Assembly (NCBI RefSeq): GCF_004745645.1
Contig: NZ_SRMB01000002.1
Coordinates: 1-64,000 of the forward strand
DNA length: 64,000 nucleotides
Direction of reading: 5' to 3'
Origin: Hymenobacter metallicola
GTDB taxonomy: Bacteria > Bacteroidota > Bacteroidia > Cytophagales > Hymenobacteraceae
The notes under the pieces are model-generated. The model saw only the letters and a list, made by a program, of their open reading frames with translations, did not search any database and was not told the DNA's origin. Made by a program: the position numbers and the translations under genes. This document shows, in pieces, positions 1 to 8,748 of the stretch (position 1 is its first letter; the number at the start of each line of letters is the position of its first letter).

Positions 1-33
1 GACCCGCTGATTCCAGAATTGAAAATCAAGTAA
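1..33 (+). CDS. 3' end of an upstream gene (partial)
   Basis: Reading from base 1, the first frame gives DPLIPELKIK followed by TAA. It is most simply the last ten codons of a gene that begins left of the window. Nothing can be said about its function. An open frame this short is weak evidence by itself. Confidence 0.3.
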   Translation, partial: DPLIPELKIK

Positions 34-160
34 GCGTGCGGCCGCTCGCCAACGCTGCCTAGCAGAGTTCATCTTGGGTGTCCACTACAGGTACTACTCT
101 ATCCTCCTTTCGCTAGAACCACCGTTTAGCTGAACGTCTAGATTTTTTCCGGAGACTCTC

Positions 161-1597
161 ATGTTGGTTTTGCGCCTTTTTCGGGTGTTCCTGCTCGTTC
201 TGGCTGCCCTTGTTGCGGCCAAGGCTCAGGAAGTGCATCCCCAAGCACCCGCGTGCTGGTTCACCGACCAGGTTTTGGCGCCACGATCTGATTGGTACCG
301 CCCCGACTTGGCGGCCGTCCGCGTCTGCCAGGTGACGCGCACGTTTAAACGGGACGTCAGGCAGTCCCTGCAGCTGCTGGGCAACCGACATCAAGCGGCT
401 CAACCAGGGCAATCGGTGCGGGAGGTACTGAGCTACGACACCCACGGGTACCTGGTGCGTTATAGCTACGCCTTGCGGCCCCGCAAACTCGGCCGTTCGG
501 GGCCCGTTCTGGGCAACCAGTTCCGCTACGACGCCCAGCACCGCGTGCGCGAGATTCAGATAAACGGGACCACCGCCCTGCAGGCGGTGGCCGACCTGTT
601 CAGTAGCAAAGCGTACGCCCGCTGGCGCAAGCCTGACGCTTCCTTTCGGGCGCGGCACCGCCTGCCGCCCTGGAACGAGTTTCGGGAATTCTTCCCTGAT
701 ACCTGGCAGTTGCGGTCGATCACCTGTGACTACGACGCGGCCGGCCGGGCTCAACTGCCCCGAGCCGTGGTGGCCTTCACCAGCCACACCACCAGCAACC
801 CCGACAGGCCGGTGGTCTGGGCCGACACCGTGCCGTTGGACCCGCGGCGGGACTGGCACTTGGCTACGCCCGACACGCTGGCCGGGGCGGCCGACACCGC
901 GTGGCTCTACCAGCCCGGGCGGTGGTGGCAACCGCGTGTGCCCACGGCCCAGACGCCGGGGCTCCGGCTGCAGCATCTGCCCCCGAATGACCCCTATGTT
1001 GGCCGGCCCCGGCGCCCCGACTACGATTATGGCGACTACTTCACATCGGAAGCCAGTTATGGCATTACGAGCTTCTTTGGTCCCACCGGGCAGCTGCTAC
1101 TGGCCCGCATGCTTGGCGACGGCACCGTCTGGCGCTACCGCTACGATGGGCAGGGCCAGCCGCAGCGCGTGGAAGCCTATTTTATGCACTTGCCCCACCG
1201 CTACGGCGACACGCTGTATTTCGGCAGCGTCCACCCTGTGGTTCCTATTCCTGACTGCGAACAGCGCCAGCGGGAGGCCCTATCCCTCCCCGACGGCGAA
1301 CAGGCCGTGCGGGAATTGCTGTGGGTCCAGGAAGTGCAGTATGAGCGAAACAAACAGGGGCTGCCTTCCCGGGCCATTGTCCGTACGACCACGCCGCACT
1401 ACGCCGAGGAGCTCTCTTTCGATAATATGGTAAGTTACGTACGTCCCACCGGCCACGACGGCCCCCTGGTGCTTGTAAAAAACTGGCGGCAGGTAAAGGC
1501 AATGCTGGAGCGCAGAGACCAATTCCGGGCCCGCGGTTGTGTGCCAATGAAACTTACCACGGCTGACACGCAGGTAATAATGTTTCGCTACAAGTAG
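161..1597 (+). CDS. Secreted protein of unknown function with YD-like segments
   Basis: This is a 478-residue protein with a clear signal peptide (hydrophobic residues about 5-20, ending ...VAAKAQE), so it is exported. I do not recognise a catalytic family. Several short segments have the form Y/F-x-Y-D-x-x-x-R (for example FRYDAQHRVREI, YRYDGQGQPQRVE), recalling the YD-type strand repeats of RHS-like or MORN-like surface proteins, but they are too few and irregular to assign. It lies just left of the left inverted repeat, so it may be the last host gene or a prophage cargo gene. GC-rich composition agrees with the host genes. Confidence 0.75.
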   Translation: MLVLRLFRVFLLVLAALVAAKAQEVHPQAPACWFTDQVLAPRSDWYRPDLAAVRVCQVTRTFKRDVRQSLQLLGNRHQAAQPGQSVREVLSYDTHGYLVRYSYALRPRKLGRSGPVLGNQFRYDAQHRVREIQINGTTALQAVADLFSSKAYARWRKPDASFRARHRLPPWNEFREFFPDTWQLRSITCDYDAAGRAQLPRAVVAFTSHTTSNPDRPVVWADTVPLDPRRDWHLATPDTLAGAADTAWLYQPGRWWQPRVPTAQTPGLRLQHLPPNDPYVGRPRRPDYDYGDYFTSEASYGITSFFGPTGQLLLARMLGDGTVWRYRYDGQGQPQRVEAYFMHLPHRYGDTLYFGSVHPVVPIPDCEQRQREALSLPDGEQAVRELLWVQEVQYERNKQGLPSRAIVRTTTPHYAEELSFDNMVSYVRPTGHDGPLVLVKNWRQVKAMLERRDQFRARGCVPMKLTTADTQVIMFRYK

Positions 1598-1622
1598 ATT
1601 TCACATTACAGCGGAAAGCTCC

Positions 1623-1761
1623 TTTTCCTGAACTGCTGCCCAAGTAGGGCTATTGGCGTGGCAAAGTAGCCCTACGGCCCAGTTTGAGTTCAAGAAACTG
1701 GTTCATTTTTCAAAGTTCATAAAACTCGGATTCGGGATGAGTTTTGTGAACTCCTCGCGCT
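1623..1761 (+). repeat. Left copy of a ~139-bp inverted repeat (possible recombination site)
   Basis: This stretch aligns without gaps to the reverse complement of 13614-13752; I count about 112 of 139 matching bases, highest from 1660 on. Inside it are smaller dyads: AGTTTGAGTTCAAGAAACT and GTTCATAAAACTC paired with GAGTTTTGTGAAC around a 9-base spacer. Several dyads packed into about 140 bp is the layout of a serine-recombinase res-type site. It ends 26 bases before the stop codon of the serine recombinase gene. Function is inferred, not shown. Confidence 0.8.
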
Positions 1762-1786
1762 CCAGACGTTTTTGGGTAAGGACAAG

Positions 1787-2404
1787 CTATTTGGCAGGGC
1801 TTTCTTCTTTCACCAGGTACTTGTGTAGCGTGCCCACCGGCACGCTGACGGCCGCGCTGATTTTGCGGACGCTCAGGCCCTCGGCCTGCAGTTCCCGGAT
1901 CCGAGCGACCAGCTCCGGAGCCAGGGCCCGGCGGCCGTGCACGTAGGCCTCCCCTTTCTCAGCAGCCTTGAGCTTCTTGCGGGCCAGGCCTTGCTTCACG
2001 TTTTCGCTCAGCCGCTCACTGTAGTAGCCGGCGGCCCAGCTGAGCACCGCCTTCATGAAGTCCTTCATCGGGCCGGCCGTATTCAGCATCGGCTCACAGT
2101 AGCTCCAGAAGCTCACACCACACTGCTCCAGCTGCGAGGTGTGCTCGAACACGGCTTGGATGCCTTCCCGGCTGAAGCGGCTTAGATCCCACACGCGCAC
2201 CAGGTCGAACTTGCGCTTGCCGGCGTCGGTCAGCAGTTGCTGGAAGGCCTTTCGGCTCGATTTGCGGCCCGAGTCCTGATCGACGTACTCCTTCACCACC
2301 ACATCGCCGGCGGCTTCCGCTACCCGACGCAGCACCAGCAGTTGGTTTTCTGGGTCCTGATCCTTATCGAGTGTTGACACCCGGGCGTAAAGGACTACCT
2401 TCAT
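1787..2404 (-). CDS. Serine recombinase (resolvase/invertase family)
   Basis: The 205-residue protein is a standard small serine recombinase. It starts MKVVLYARVS with the nucleophile Ser10, and continues with the family's DQDPENQL, Y-x-D-x-x-S-G and V-x-x-x-S-R-x-S/F-R elements. The C-terminal 45 residues form a helix-turn-helix (LSVRKISAAVSVPVGTLHKY) for DNA binding. Such enzymes cut both strands at short dyad sites to resolve or invert DNA. Its ATG overlaps the stop of the upstream AT-rich gene by four bases (ATGA), so the two are translationally coupled. An inverted repeat lies directly after its 3' end, and its partner 12 kb away. Confidence 0.93.
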   Translation of the reverse strand: MKVVLYARVSTLDKDQDPENQLLVLRRVAEAAGDVVVKEYVDQDSGRKSSRKAFQQLLTDAGKRKFDLVRVWDLSRFSREGIQAVFEHTSQLEQCGVSFWSYCEPMLNTAGPMKDFMKAVLSWAAGYYSERLSENVKQGLARKKLKAAEKGEAYVHGRRALAPELVARIRELQAEGLSVRKISAAVSVPVGTLHKYLVKEESPAK

Positions 2405-3129
2405 TGAATAGGAATTCCTAGTGCAAAAGCCTCACTATATATCTCATCCTGTATCAATCTTGTGGCTATAAGGATCCTTTGTATTCTCATAAAGTTAGGT
2501 ATCCAATCATTGTTCATCTTGGTTGAGCGCCCCCATATTATAATATTAGGAACACCTTCAAAGCAAATGCGTTTGAAAAGATAAAATGTATAAGTTCTAT
2601 ATTCTTGCGGAAATGAATTTACAACTATTCTATTATAGGCTAGGGTAAGAATAGAAGCCGCAACTACAAGTTCTGCATCCAGCTTTTGTAGTTTATCTTT
2701 TAGTTCACTAGTAGCATCAACATGATCCAAAATTCTTCGTCTATCTAAGTCCTCATCAAAGGATGCAACCTTTTCCAACAAAGAATCCAGATTATGTTTT
2801 TGAATGCCTAACTCTTGACTTGCGGCTTCAATCACTTGTTGGGTAGATTTTAAAACCACTTCGTCATTAGATCTTTTGATTTCAACTCGGATTGCTTCAT
2901 TTTGATCATTATTTGCCCTAAACTGCTCTAGCAGAGAAAAGTAAACAATGATCATTCCTGCTAGATTTAGAATAGGTCCAGCTATACCACCTATTGTATC
3001 CCCTACTGTTCCTGTGTCGCCAAAAACAGTTTTAGCCTCATCGTGAAGTGAATAGACACACCAAATTGATATACCAATAAGCAAAAGACTAGCCCCTACT
3101 ATTACTAATGGTAATTTTTTAATATTCAT
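2401..3129 (-). CDS. Membrane protein resembling putative phage abortive-infection (AbiC-like) proteins
   Basis: The 242-residue protein has two N-terminal membrane spans (about 7-27 and 50-68) separated by the segment GDTGTVGDTIGGIAGPILN. A G-D-x-x-G-G-x-x-x-P-I-x-x motif before the second span is what I know from the putative AbiC-type family. The rest is helical with coiled-coil potential (about 70-130), presumably cytoplasmic. Composition is markedly AT-rich compared with the tail genes, indicating separate acquisition. It follows the DUF262 gene by 45 bases and overlaps the recombinase start. An abortive-infection or superinfection-exclusion role is inferred from family resemblance and context only. 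Confidence 0.7.
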   Translation of the reverse strand: MNIKKLPLVIVGASLLLIGISIWCVYSLHDEAKTVFGDTGTVGDTIGGIAGPILNLAGMIIVYFSLLEQFRANNDQNEAIRVEIKRSNDEVVLKSTQQVIEAASQELGIQKHNLDSLLEKVASFDEDLDRRRILDHVDATSELKDKLQKLDAELVVAASILTLAYNRIVVNSFPQEYRTYTFYLFKRICFEGVPNIIIWGRSTKMNNDWIPNFMRIQRILIATRLIQDEIYSEAFALGIPIQ

Positions 3130-3174
3130 CTAGACACAGCCTCGATATTTGACAATATTTAAAATATCGTTATA

Positions 3175-4761
3175 CTAATTCATTAATCGATTTGCTTCAT
3201 TTGCTAAAAGCGTTGCTCGCTCATCAATGAAGGCATTAAAATCGTCATTAAATATCGTAGGATAACAGAATGCATGACTCAGAATCTTGAACTGAACTTC
3301 AGGCTTTGGCTCCATTTTAGCCCTGTAAACACTAGGTGCAACCCCTCCTAAGGTATTATTGTCCACGCGAGACATGAATGAGATGTTCGCTAAACAGTTA
3401 ACATCATAACTGGGATTAGACAGAGTTTTTACAAAGGATTTCGGATATAGATGGTGAAACTCATTTTTATTATAGCTCTTCAATGTCGAAGCTAATGATA
3501 TAGGGCTACCACTAATGAACGTCAATGGCTTTTTTTGGGCCAGAAGTAAAACGAATGTCTTCGTGAATACAGTACCCACTCGGAATTGCTCCAACTTAAA
3601 CCACTCTGGTGTAGCTTGGTTATATGGAAAAATGCCAAGATTAGATGGCTCATTCGCTTTTAATTTGAGCATGCTCTCGATATCGCTTTGTATAGTCTTT
3701 GCTGGCTGACTATTATACCTCCTGTTAAAGCATGTTCGCCAGAACCAACGTATGATAGCTGACTTCTGCGTATGATTTACTCGAAGCTGGGACTCATTAG
3801 GTGTAGCAAAGAATACTGCTAGAGGTATCAGAATGGATGGTGATGGCAAATTTTCCAAGGAATAGACATGTAAATTGTTCCTCAAAAAATCTACCGCTCC
3901 CTTCAAGCCACTCTCAACCTCATTGAACCTACTTCTAACAGAAGCACCATTCAACTTCATTAATGTATCGGTTGACGCATTTCCAGCTAGTACCGCTGAA
4001 CAGCATCTGATCAAGAGGTTGCTATCATCACCGACATCTTGAAAACCAAATGGTTTTAAGTCTAAAGTCAGATTCTCAAATTGTTTCTGCAGGTGAAATT
4101 CTTGGCTCCAAGTCCATGCTGTAAGAAGTTGAAGAGTATCCAAAGGTACTCCTCTGCGATTGACCCGTTCAAAGACAATTGCAACTGTTGTTTTATCGTC
4201 TGTAGTTAGTAGCTCAGCGGGTATCCTTGCCTCTGTGAACTTTGTTTGAACAGCATCAATTTGTAATGCTAAATCCTCAGGTAACCCTCTCATAGCCTTG
4301 CCAAAGCCACCTACATTGAAAAACAGCTTGAGTGGAAAGTGCCTTGGAGACTCTACTTGATCGGGTGCAAGTGCTACAAATTGAGATTCTTGAGCATCTG
4401 ATTTTGCATATAGATCAAAATATATATTCATCCAATCTGAGCTATCTCGCTCGTCTTGTTGAATCTCAGTTTGAAAAACACCAAAAATTGAAGTAACACG
4501 CTGTTGGCCGTCCAATAGATAATCTATAGGATATTCCTTTTTTGGCGTAGGCAATACAAAAGGCCCCAGTTTTCGATCATAATCTAACTGCTCCCGTGTT
4601 CTCCATATTAACAGGGAGCCGATAGGGTAGCCTTTATATATACTGTCCATCAAGAAAGCAACCTTTTCTGCGTCCCACACAAACCCTCGCTGAAATGTTG
4701 GAATTCTGAGCAAACCATCTTTTACATGGCTAAGAAGTTGTCTGATGCTAAAATCATCCAT
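3175..4761 (-). CDS. DUF262 protein with C-terminal HNH (DUF1524-like) nuclease motif; type IV restriction-like
   Basis: The N-terminus carries the DUF262 ParB-like signature: IPTFQRGFVW (residues 20-29), then YPIGSLLIW and LDGQQRVTSIFG. Near residue 435 the motif EFHHLYPKSF followed by N-C-L-A-N and a later N fits the DUF1524-type HNH nuclease. In GmrSD and related enzymes these two parts recognise and cut modified phage DNA, using nucleotide. At about 528 residues it is the usual single-chain length. I chose ATG 4761; a TTG at 4794 in the same frame is possible but overlaps TAGATTTG, an exact match to a Bacteroidota -7 box. AT-rich, downstream of a terminator, hence an independent cargo operon with the AbiC-like gene. 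Confidence 0.85.
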   Translation of the reverse strand: MDDFSIRQLLSHVKDGLLRIPTFQRGFVWDAEKVAFLMDSIYKGYPIGSLLIWRTREQLDYDRKLGPFVLPTPKKEYPIDYLLDGQQRVTSIFGVFQTEIQQDERDSSDWMNIYFDLYAKSDAQESQFVALAPDQVESPRHFPLKLFFNVGGFGKAMRGLPEDLALQIDAVQTKFTEARIPAELLTTDDKTTVAIVFERVNRRGVPLDTLQLLTAWTWSQEFHLQKQFENLTLDLKPFGFQDVGDDSNLLIRCCSAVLAGNASTDTLMKLNGASVRSRFNEVESGLKGAVDFLRNNLHVYSLENLPSPSILIPLAVFFATPNESQLRVNHTQKSAIIRWFWRTCFNRRYNSQPAKTIQSDIESMLKLKANEPSNLGIFPYNQATPEWFKLEQFRVGTVFTKTFVLLLAQKKPLTFISGSPISLASTLKSYNKNEFHHLYPKSFVKTLSNPSYDVNCLANISFMSRVDNNTLGGVAPSVYRAKMEPKPEVQFKILSHAFCYPTIFNDDFNAFIDERATLLANEANRLMN

Positions 4762-4877
4762 AGGGGCTGCTAGTATAGAGTTGAGGGTTTTCAAATCTAT
4801 GAACTTTCAACTGCCTACACTCCTCATACATGAGACTTTTCTGAGAATTCGAGGGTGTTCGTATTACCCTACCAAAA

Positions 4878-4909
4878 AAGGTCCCAAAAAACAGCGTTTT
4901 CGGGACCTT
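4878..4909 (-). terminator. Terminator after the tape measure gene
   Basis: AAGGTCCC (4878-4885) pairs with GGGACCTT (4902-4909). On the minus strand the stem is followed by TTTTTT. It lies about 50 bases after the tape measure stop and so closes the tail operon, separating it from the downstream AT-rich cargo genes. Confidence 0.85.
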
Positions 4910-4960
4910 CCGGCGGGGTGGTTCAAGCGTTCGGAAAAGAGTTCTAATTCGAACACCTTC

Positions 4961-7900
4961 TTAGCCGGTGATGCCGTTATTCTGCTGCACCTCCTTGACC
5001 ACGTCGAGCTCCTTGCTCAGCCCGATGGTATCCTGCACCACACGCAGCTCGCTGGCCCAGGTGTTGATGCGCTCATCCTGCCGGCGTTGGCCGTCGACCA
5101 GTTGCTGGAGCAACCCTACCACGTCGCCCGAGCCAGGCAGTTCCTCTACCGGATCCACCACACTGCCGTCGTCACTGGTGCGGCCGCCTTCAACAAAGCC
5201 CGTGTTCCGTCCCTGCAGGCGCCGGGTCTCCAGCCACTGCTCAACCTGCACCACTTTCGGATCCGACCGCATCCACTCCGGAATGACGTACTCATTCTTG
5301 TGCACTAGGCCGGCCACGGCAAAACCATCCTGATCGAGAAGCTCCCCGTTGGGCGCTATCTGCAGGCCGGCCATATCCAAGGGGCTGCCACCCCCAGCGC
5401 TGGTACGACCACCGGAGCGGAACCCCAGCACCTTAGATATCGAGGCGGCCGCGACGCCGCCGGCCAGGATGTTGGCGCCGATGGTGTAGGCTGCGCCCAG
5501 GGGCACAGTCACCGGCGGGGCATAAGCCGATATCTTGGCGCCGGTTTCGCCGTTGGCCATCATCTGCTTGGTCAGGCTGATCTGAATCTCCGAAATGGCC
5601 AGGGCCTTCTGGGCGGCCATGGCCAGTTTGCCAATAGCGGACTTCTTACCGAAGAATTCCACCAGCATGTTCACCTCCTCCGAGGCCAGCACCTTGCGCA
5701 GCTTGTTCAGGGCAGCTTCCTCTTTGGCCAGGCCCGCATCGATGCCTTTTTTCTTGCTGGCAAAGTCCGCCTGGTCGCGCAGCTTCTCGGCGTTGGCCTT
5801 CTTATACTCGGCCGTTTCTACGCCGGCTTTCTCCTTAAGCAGGGCCAGATCCCGTTCGGCGGCTGACTGTTTGACGGCAAAAATGGCAGCCTCATACAGC
5901 TCCTGGCTCAGCGTGCCATCGGCCAGCTTCAGTTCCAGCTCGGCCAACTTCTCCTGTTTCTCCGCCTCCAGTAGCACCCGCTTCTGCTCGATGCCGGCAA
6001 CACGCCGCTGCTCCTCCTCAGCCGCGTACTTGGCCGATAACTCGCGCAAGGCCAAGTCCCGCTCCGCGACGATAGCTATGACTTGCTCGGTGTGGTCCAG
6101 CTCCAGACCCGTGAGCTGCTCGACTTTCTTAGTGGCGTCGTCAAAGAGCTTTTGGCGCTGCAGTTCCCGGCGCTGCATCTCATCATTCATCGCCTGCTCC
6201 CCGAGTTGGGTGAGCAGCGCATTGCGGCCGCTCATCAGGTCGCCCTCCTCTTTCACCCACTGCTTGATATCCTCCAGCCGGGCCTTGTCGGCGGCGTCCT
6301 GTAGCTTTTTGCGCTCCTTGGCCGCTTTCTCCAGCTCCTTCTGCGAAGGCCCAGCCGGTGCTCCGTCTGGAGCGGCTGTGGTGCCCCCGCCCATGCCCTC
6401 GCTTTCATTGGTCGTGGCCGAGGCCTTGCGCACGATGCGCTTGTCCTTCGAGTCGGCGTAGCCCTTGGCGAAGTTTTCCGCGGCATTGATGCCGGACTTA
6501 TAAGTCAGATCGGCCACCCCATAGAAGGTGGCTCTCAGGCCGGCCTTGATTTTATTGGTATCGAGCGTGAAGATGCCCACGAGCAGGTCGCCCACGCCGC
6601 CCAGGAAGTTCCAGGCCGACAGGGCCACCTGCTTGAAGACTTCCACCAGACCGCCCACACCGCCCCGGAACACCTCACTCGTATTATAGAGGTCAATAAA
6701 GCCGTTGGCCAGCGCATTCAGGGCCACGTAGCCTGCCTTCACCGGGGCCAGCAGCAACGTGAACAGAAACGTGAGCAGCTTGACCACGAAGCCGGCCGAG
6801 TCACCTTTCTCCGATACTAGGCCCAGGCTCTCGGCAATATCCCACAGCGTGCCGACGTACTTGGCAGCCTCGTCATACAAGTCGCTGAACACCTCCACAA
6901 TGGGCTCGGCTTTGTCTAGGAAGCGGCCCAGCCACTGGCTGGCCACGTCCAGGGCGGCCGACACCTTCTCGCCGACCTGCTCCTTGAACTCGCCCCAGCG
7001 CATCGAGAGCGTGGCCATGCCGCCGGCGGCTTTGCGGGCGGCCTCGGCCGAGCCGCCGAACTCCTTGTTCAGCTCGGCCAAGATCAGCTTCTGGGCCCCG
7101 GCCGTGTCGCCGGCTTTTACCATGGCTGTAATCTGCTCCTTCTGCTGCTCCGTGAAGGTCACCCCTACCCGGGTCAGGGCCGTGATGCCCTTCACCGGGT
7201 CGTTCAGGGCCTTGCCCACTTGAATGCTGGCACCCTTCAGGTCGGCCGGACCGTCGCCGGCCATCTTCTGGGCCAGGTCCTGAATGGCGGGTACGGCCTC
7301 CTCGAAAACGCCCTTTTTGATGTTGGTAAACGTGAGCAGCAGCGACGACGCCCGGTTGGTCTCGTCGTCGTCGAACAAGGTGACCTTGGCCCGGGCCTCG
7401 CCGATGCGCGTGATTTCGTCGGCCGTCAGCCCGGCCACCATCTTGGTGCTCTCCAGCGTGGCCTGCAGGTCGGCTGTGATGCGGGCACTGGCCTGGAACT
7501 CCTCGCGCGAGTCCTTCAAAAAGCCGCCCACGGTTTGGGCCACTTCCGCCAGCCCGATACCCGTGAACACGCCCAGGGCACTGGCCATGGTCTGCTTCAA
7601 GAAGCCGCCACTCTCCGTCGCGTCGCCCAGGCCCTTTTTCATGCCGTTCAGTTCCTGCTTAACGGCGCCGATGCGGTCCTGCAGGGCATGGTAGTCCTGC
7701 AGCAGCTTGGCCCGGCCCGGGTCATCCTGGGCCAGGTCGTGCAGCTGCTTCTCCAGCAGCTGGCCGGCCGATTTCATTTCGGTGAAGGTGGCCGACACGC
7801 GCTGGCCGTTGAGAATTACCTCGCGGTTTTCCTGGTTGACCTTCTCGGTGGTGGCCTGCAGCTGGCGCTGCTCCTCGGCCAGTTCCTCCGTGGTTTTGAG

Positions 7901-8113
7901 GATGGTGCGCTGTGCCACCCGGGCCTCGTTGATGCGGGCCGTGAGCCGCGCAAAATCATCCTGGAGCTTGGCCCGGCCCGGGTCGTCCGCACTCATTTTC
8001 GCCAACTGATTGTTCATCAGGCTGGCACCGGCGGTCATTTCCTTAATCGATGCGTTGGGCTGCACCGCATCGAGCAGGATTTTTATCTTTCGTTCTTCGC
8101 TATTCTCTGCCAT
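4961..8113 (-). CDS. Phage tail tape measure protein
   Basis: This 1050-residue protein has the composition and layout of a tape measure. The long helical N-terminus contains two repeats around DDPGRAKL (about 42 and 130). A tape-measure-family core at about 180-400 includes FGGSAEAARKAAGGMATLSMRWGEFKEQVGE. A hydrophobic stretch lies near 480-510, then long charged coiled coils (about 600-850) rich in AAEE, EKQEKLAELELK and similar. It should set tail length and be ejected with DNA. The start MAENSEERKIK at 8113 is preferred to an upstream in-frame codon because the extra 24 residues look like readthrough of the next gene. It is the last gene before the terminator. Confidence 0.9.
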   Translation of the reverse strand: MAENSEERKIKILLDAVQPNASIKEMTAGASLMNNQLAKMSADDPGRAKLQDDFARLTARINEARVAQRTILKTTEELAEEQRQLQATTEKVNQENREVILNGQRVSATFTEMKSAGQLLEKQLHDLAQDDPGRAKLLQDYHALQDRIGAVKQELNGMKKGLGDATESGGFLKQTMASALGVFTGIGLAEVAQTVGGFLKDSREEFQASARITADLQATLESTKMVAGLTADEITRIGEARAKVTLFDDDETNRASSLLLTFTNIKKGVFEEAVPAIQDLAQKMAGDGPADLKGASIQVGKALNDPVKGITALTRVGVTFTEQQKEQITAMVKAGDTAGAQKLILAELNKEFGGSAEAARKAAGGMATLSMRWGEFKEQVGEKVSAALDVASQWLGRFLDKAEPIVEVFSDLYDEAAKYVGTLWDIAESLGLVSEKGDSAGFVVKLLTFLFTLLLAPVKAGYVALNALANGFIDLYNTSEVFRGGVGGLVEVFKQVALSAWNFLGGVGDLLVGIFTLDTNKIKAGLRATFYGVADLTYKSGINAAENFAKGYADSKDKRIVRKASATTNESEGMGGGTTAAPDGAPAGPSQKELEKAAKERKKLQDAADKARLEDIKQWVKEEGDLMSGRNALLTQLGEQAMNDEMQRRELQRQKLFDDATKKVEQLTGLELDHTEQVIAIVAERDLALRELSAKYAAEEEQRRVAGIEQKRVLLEAEKQEKLAELELKLADGTLSQELYEAAIFAVKQSAAERDLALLKEKAGVETAEYKKANAEKLRDQADFASKKKGIDAGLAKEEAALNKLRKVLASEEVNMLVEFFGKKSAIGKLAMAAQKALAISEIQISLTKQMMANGETGAKISAYAPPVTVPLGAAYTIGANILAGGVAAASISKVLGFRSGGRTSAGGGSPLDMAGLQIAPNGELLDQDGFAVAGLVHKNEYVIPEWMRSDPKVVQVEQWLETRRLQGRNTGFVEGGRTSDDGSVVDPVEELPGSGDVVGLLQQLVDGQRRQDERINTWASELRVVQDTIGLSKELDVVKEVQQNNGITG

Positions 8114-8117
8114 GGGG

Positions 8118-8294
8118 TTAGCGGCCGTTCCGGCCTTGCTGCAGGGTGATAATTGTGGCAGCGACTTGCTGCACTTCCTGGGCACACGCCAGGAACTCGG
8201 GGGAATCTGCTGGCTGAGCAGCCAGATTCTTCGTCAGCACCGTCTGCTGGATCTGCAGGCTGCGGAGCGACTCGGGTTGTGGGTTCTGTCGCAT
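8118..8294 (-). CDS. Small protein between the gp10-like and tape measure genes
   Basis: The reading frame from ATG 8294 encodes 58 residues (MRQNPQPESLRSLQ...), helical and glutamine-rich. It fits tightly, 4 bases after the preceding gene and 4 before the tape measure start. In many tailed phages one or two small proteins in this spot are tape-measure chaperones made by frameshifting; whether that holds here cannot be told. No recognisable domain. Confidence 0.5.
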   Translation of the reverse strand: MRQNPQPESLRSLQIQQTVLTKNLAAQPADSPEFLACAQEVQQVAATIITLQQGRNGR

Positions 8295-8298
8295 GCAC

Positions 8299-8748
8299 TT
8301 AAAAGGTAATTTCCACGGTTTCGGGCAGGGCATCGGCCACGGCGCTGATCAGGATGGTGCCGTGCAACTCGCTCATCAGCTCAGCCAGGCGCTTGGTCTG
8401 GTAGGCCAGCTCCTTCGAGTACCACTTGCGGGCCTTGCGCTCATAGCGCTTCAGCCGGCCGCGGCTGGTGCGGATTCGGTCATAGCCATCGTCGCCCTTT
8501 TTCACGCTGGCGCCCATGCCCCGGCCCACGCCCATGTCGACGAACTTGCCATACAGGGCGTAGGAAAGTTGCAGCTGCAGGCGCCCCTCGGCCGAGCCGA
8601 TGACCTGCTTTTTAAAGCTGGCCAGCAGCGCGCCGGTGTCCTTGATGCGCAGCTGGCGCATGTTGGCCTGGAACCGCTCGACGGTGATGTCGAGCCAGCG
8701 CAGGGCCAGCTCCTTCTCGGAGGCCTGCAGGTTGAGGGTTTCGCTCAT
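8299..8748 (-). CDS. Tail completion / virion morphogenesis-like protein (HK97 gp10-like)
   Basis: The 149-residue protein has an N-terminal helix, then IKDTGALLASFKKQV followed by beta strands and YALYGKFVDMGVGRGM. This order (D/S-G-x-L-x-x-S, then Y-A-x-x-x-x-x-G) is that of HK97 gp10 and related head-tail joining or virion morphogenesis proteins. The C-terminal half is basic. Its start overlaps the end of the preceding gene by four bases (ATGA). Assignment is by pattern, not by search. Confidence 0.6.
   Translation of the reverse strand: MSETLNLQASEKELALRWLDITVERFQANMRQLRIKDTGALLASFKKQVIGSAEGRLQLQLSYALYGKFVDMGVGRGMGASVKKGDDGYDRIRTSRGRLKRYERKARKWYSKELAYQTKRLAELMSELHGTILISAVADALPETVEITF

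Noticed and set aside
3175..3175. Toxin-antitoxin reading of the left cargo
   Set aside because: Both cargo proteins are large, with DUF262/HNH and membrane signatures; no small antitoxin-type partner is present.
7220..8149. 309-codon plus-strand frame opposite the tape measure gene
   Set aside because: Shadow frame; composition (Gly, Leu, Gln, His) is typical of reversed GC-rich coding DNA.
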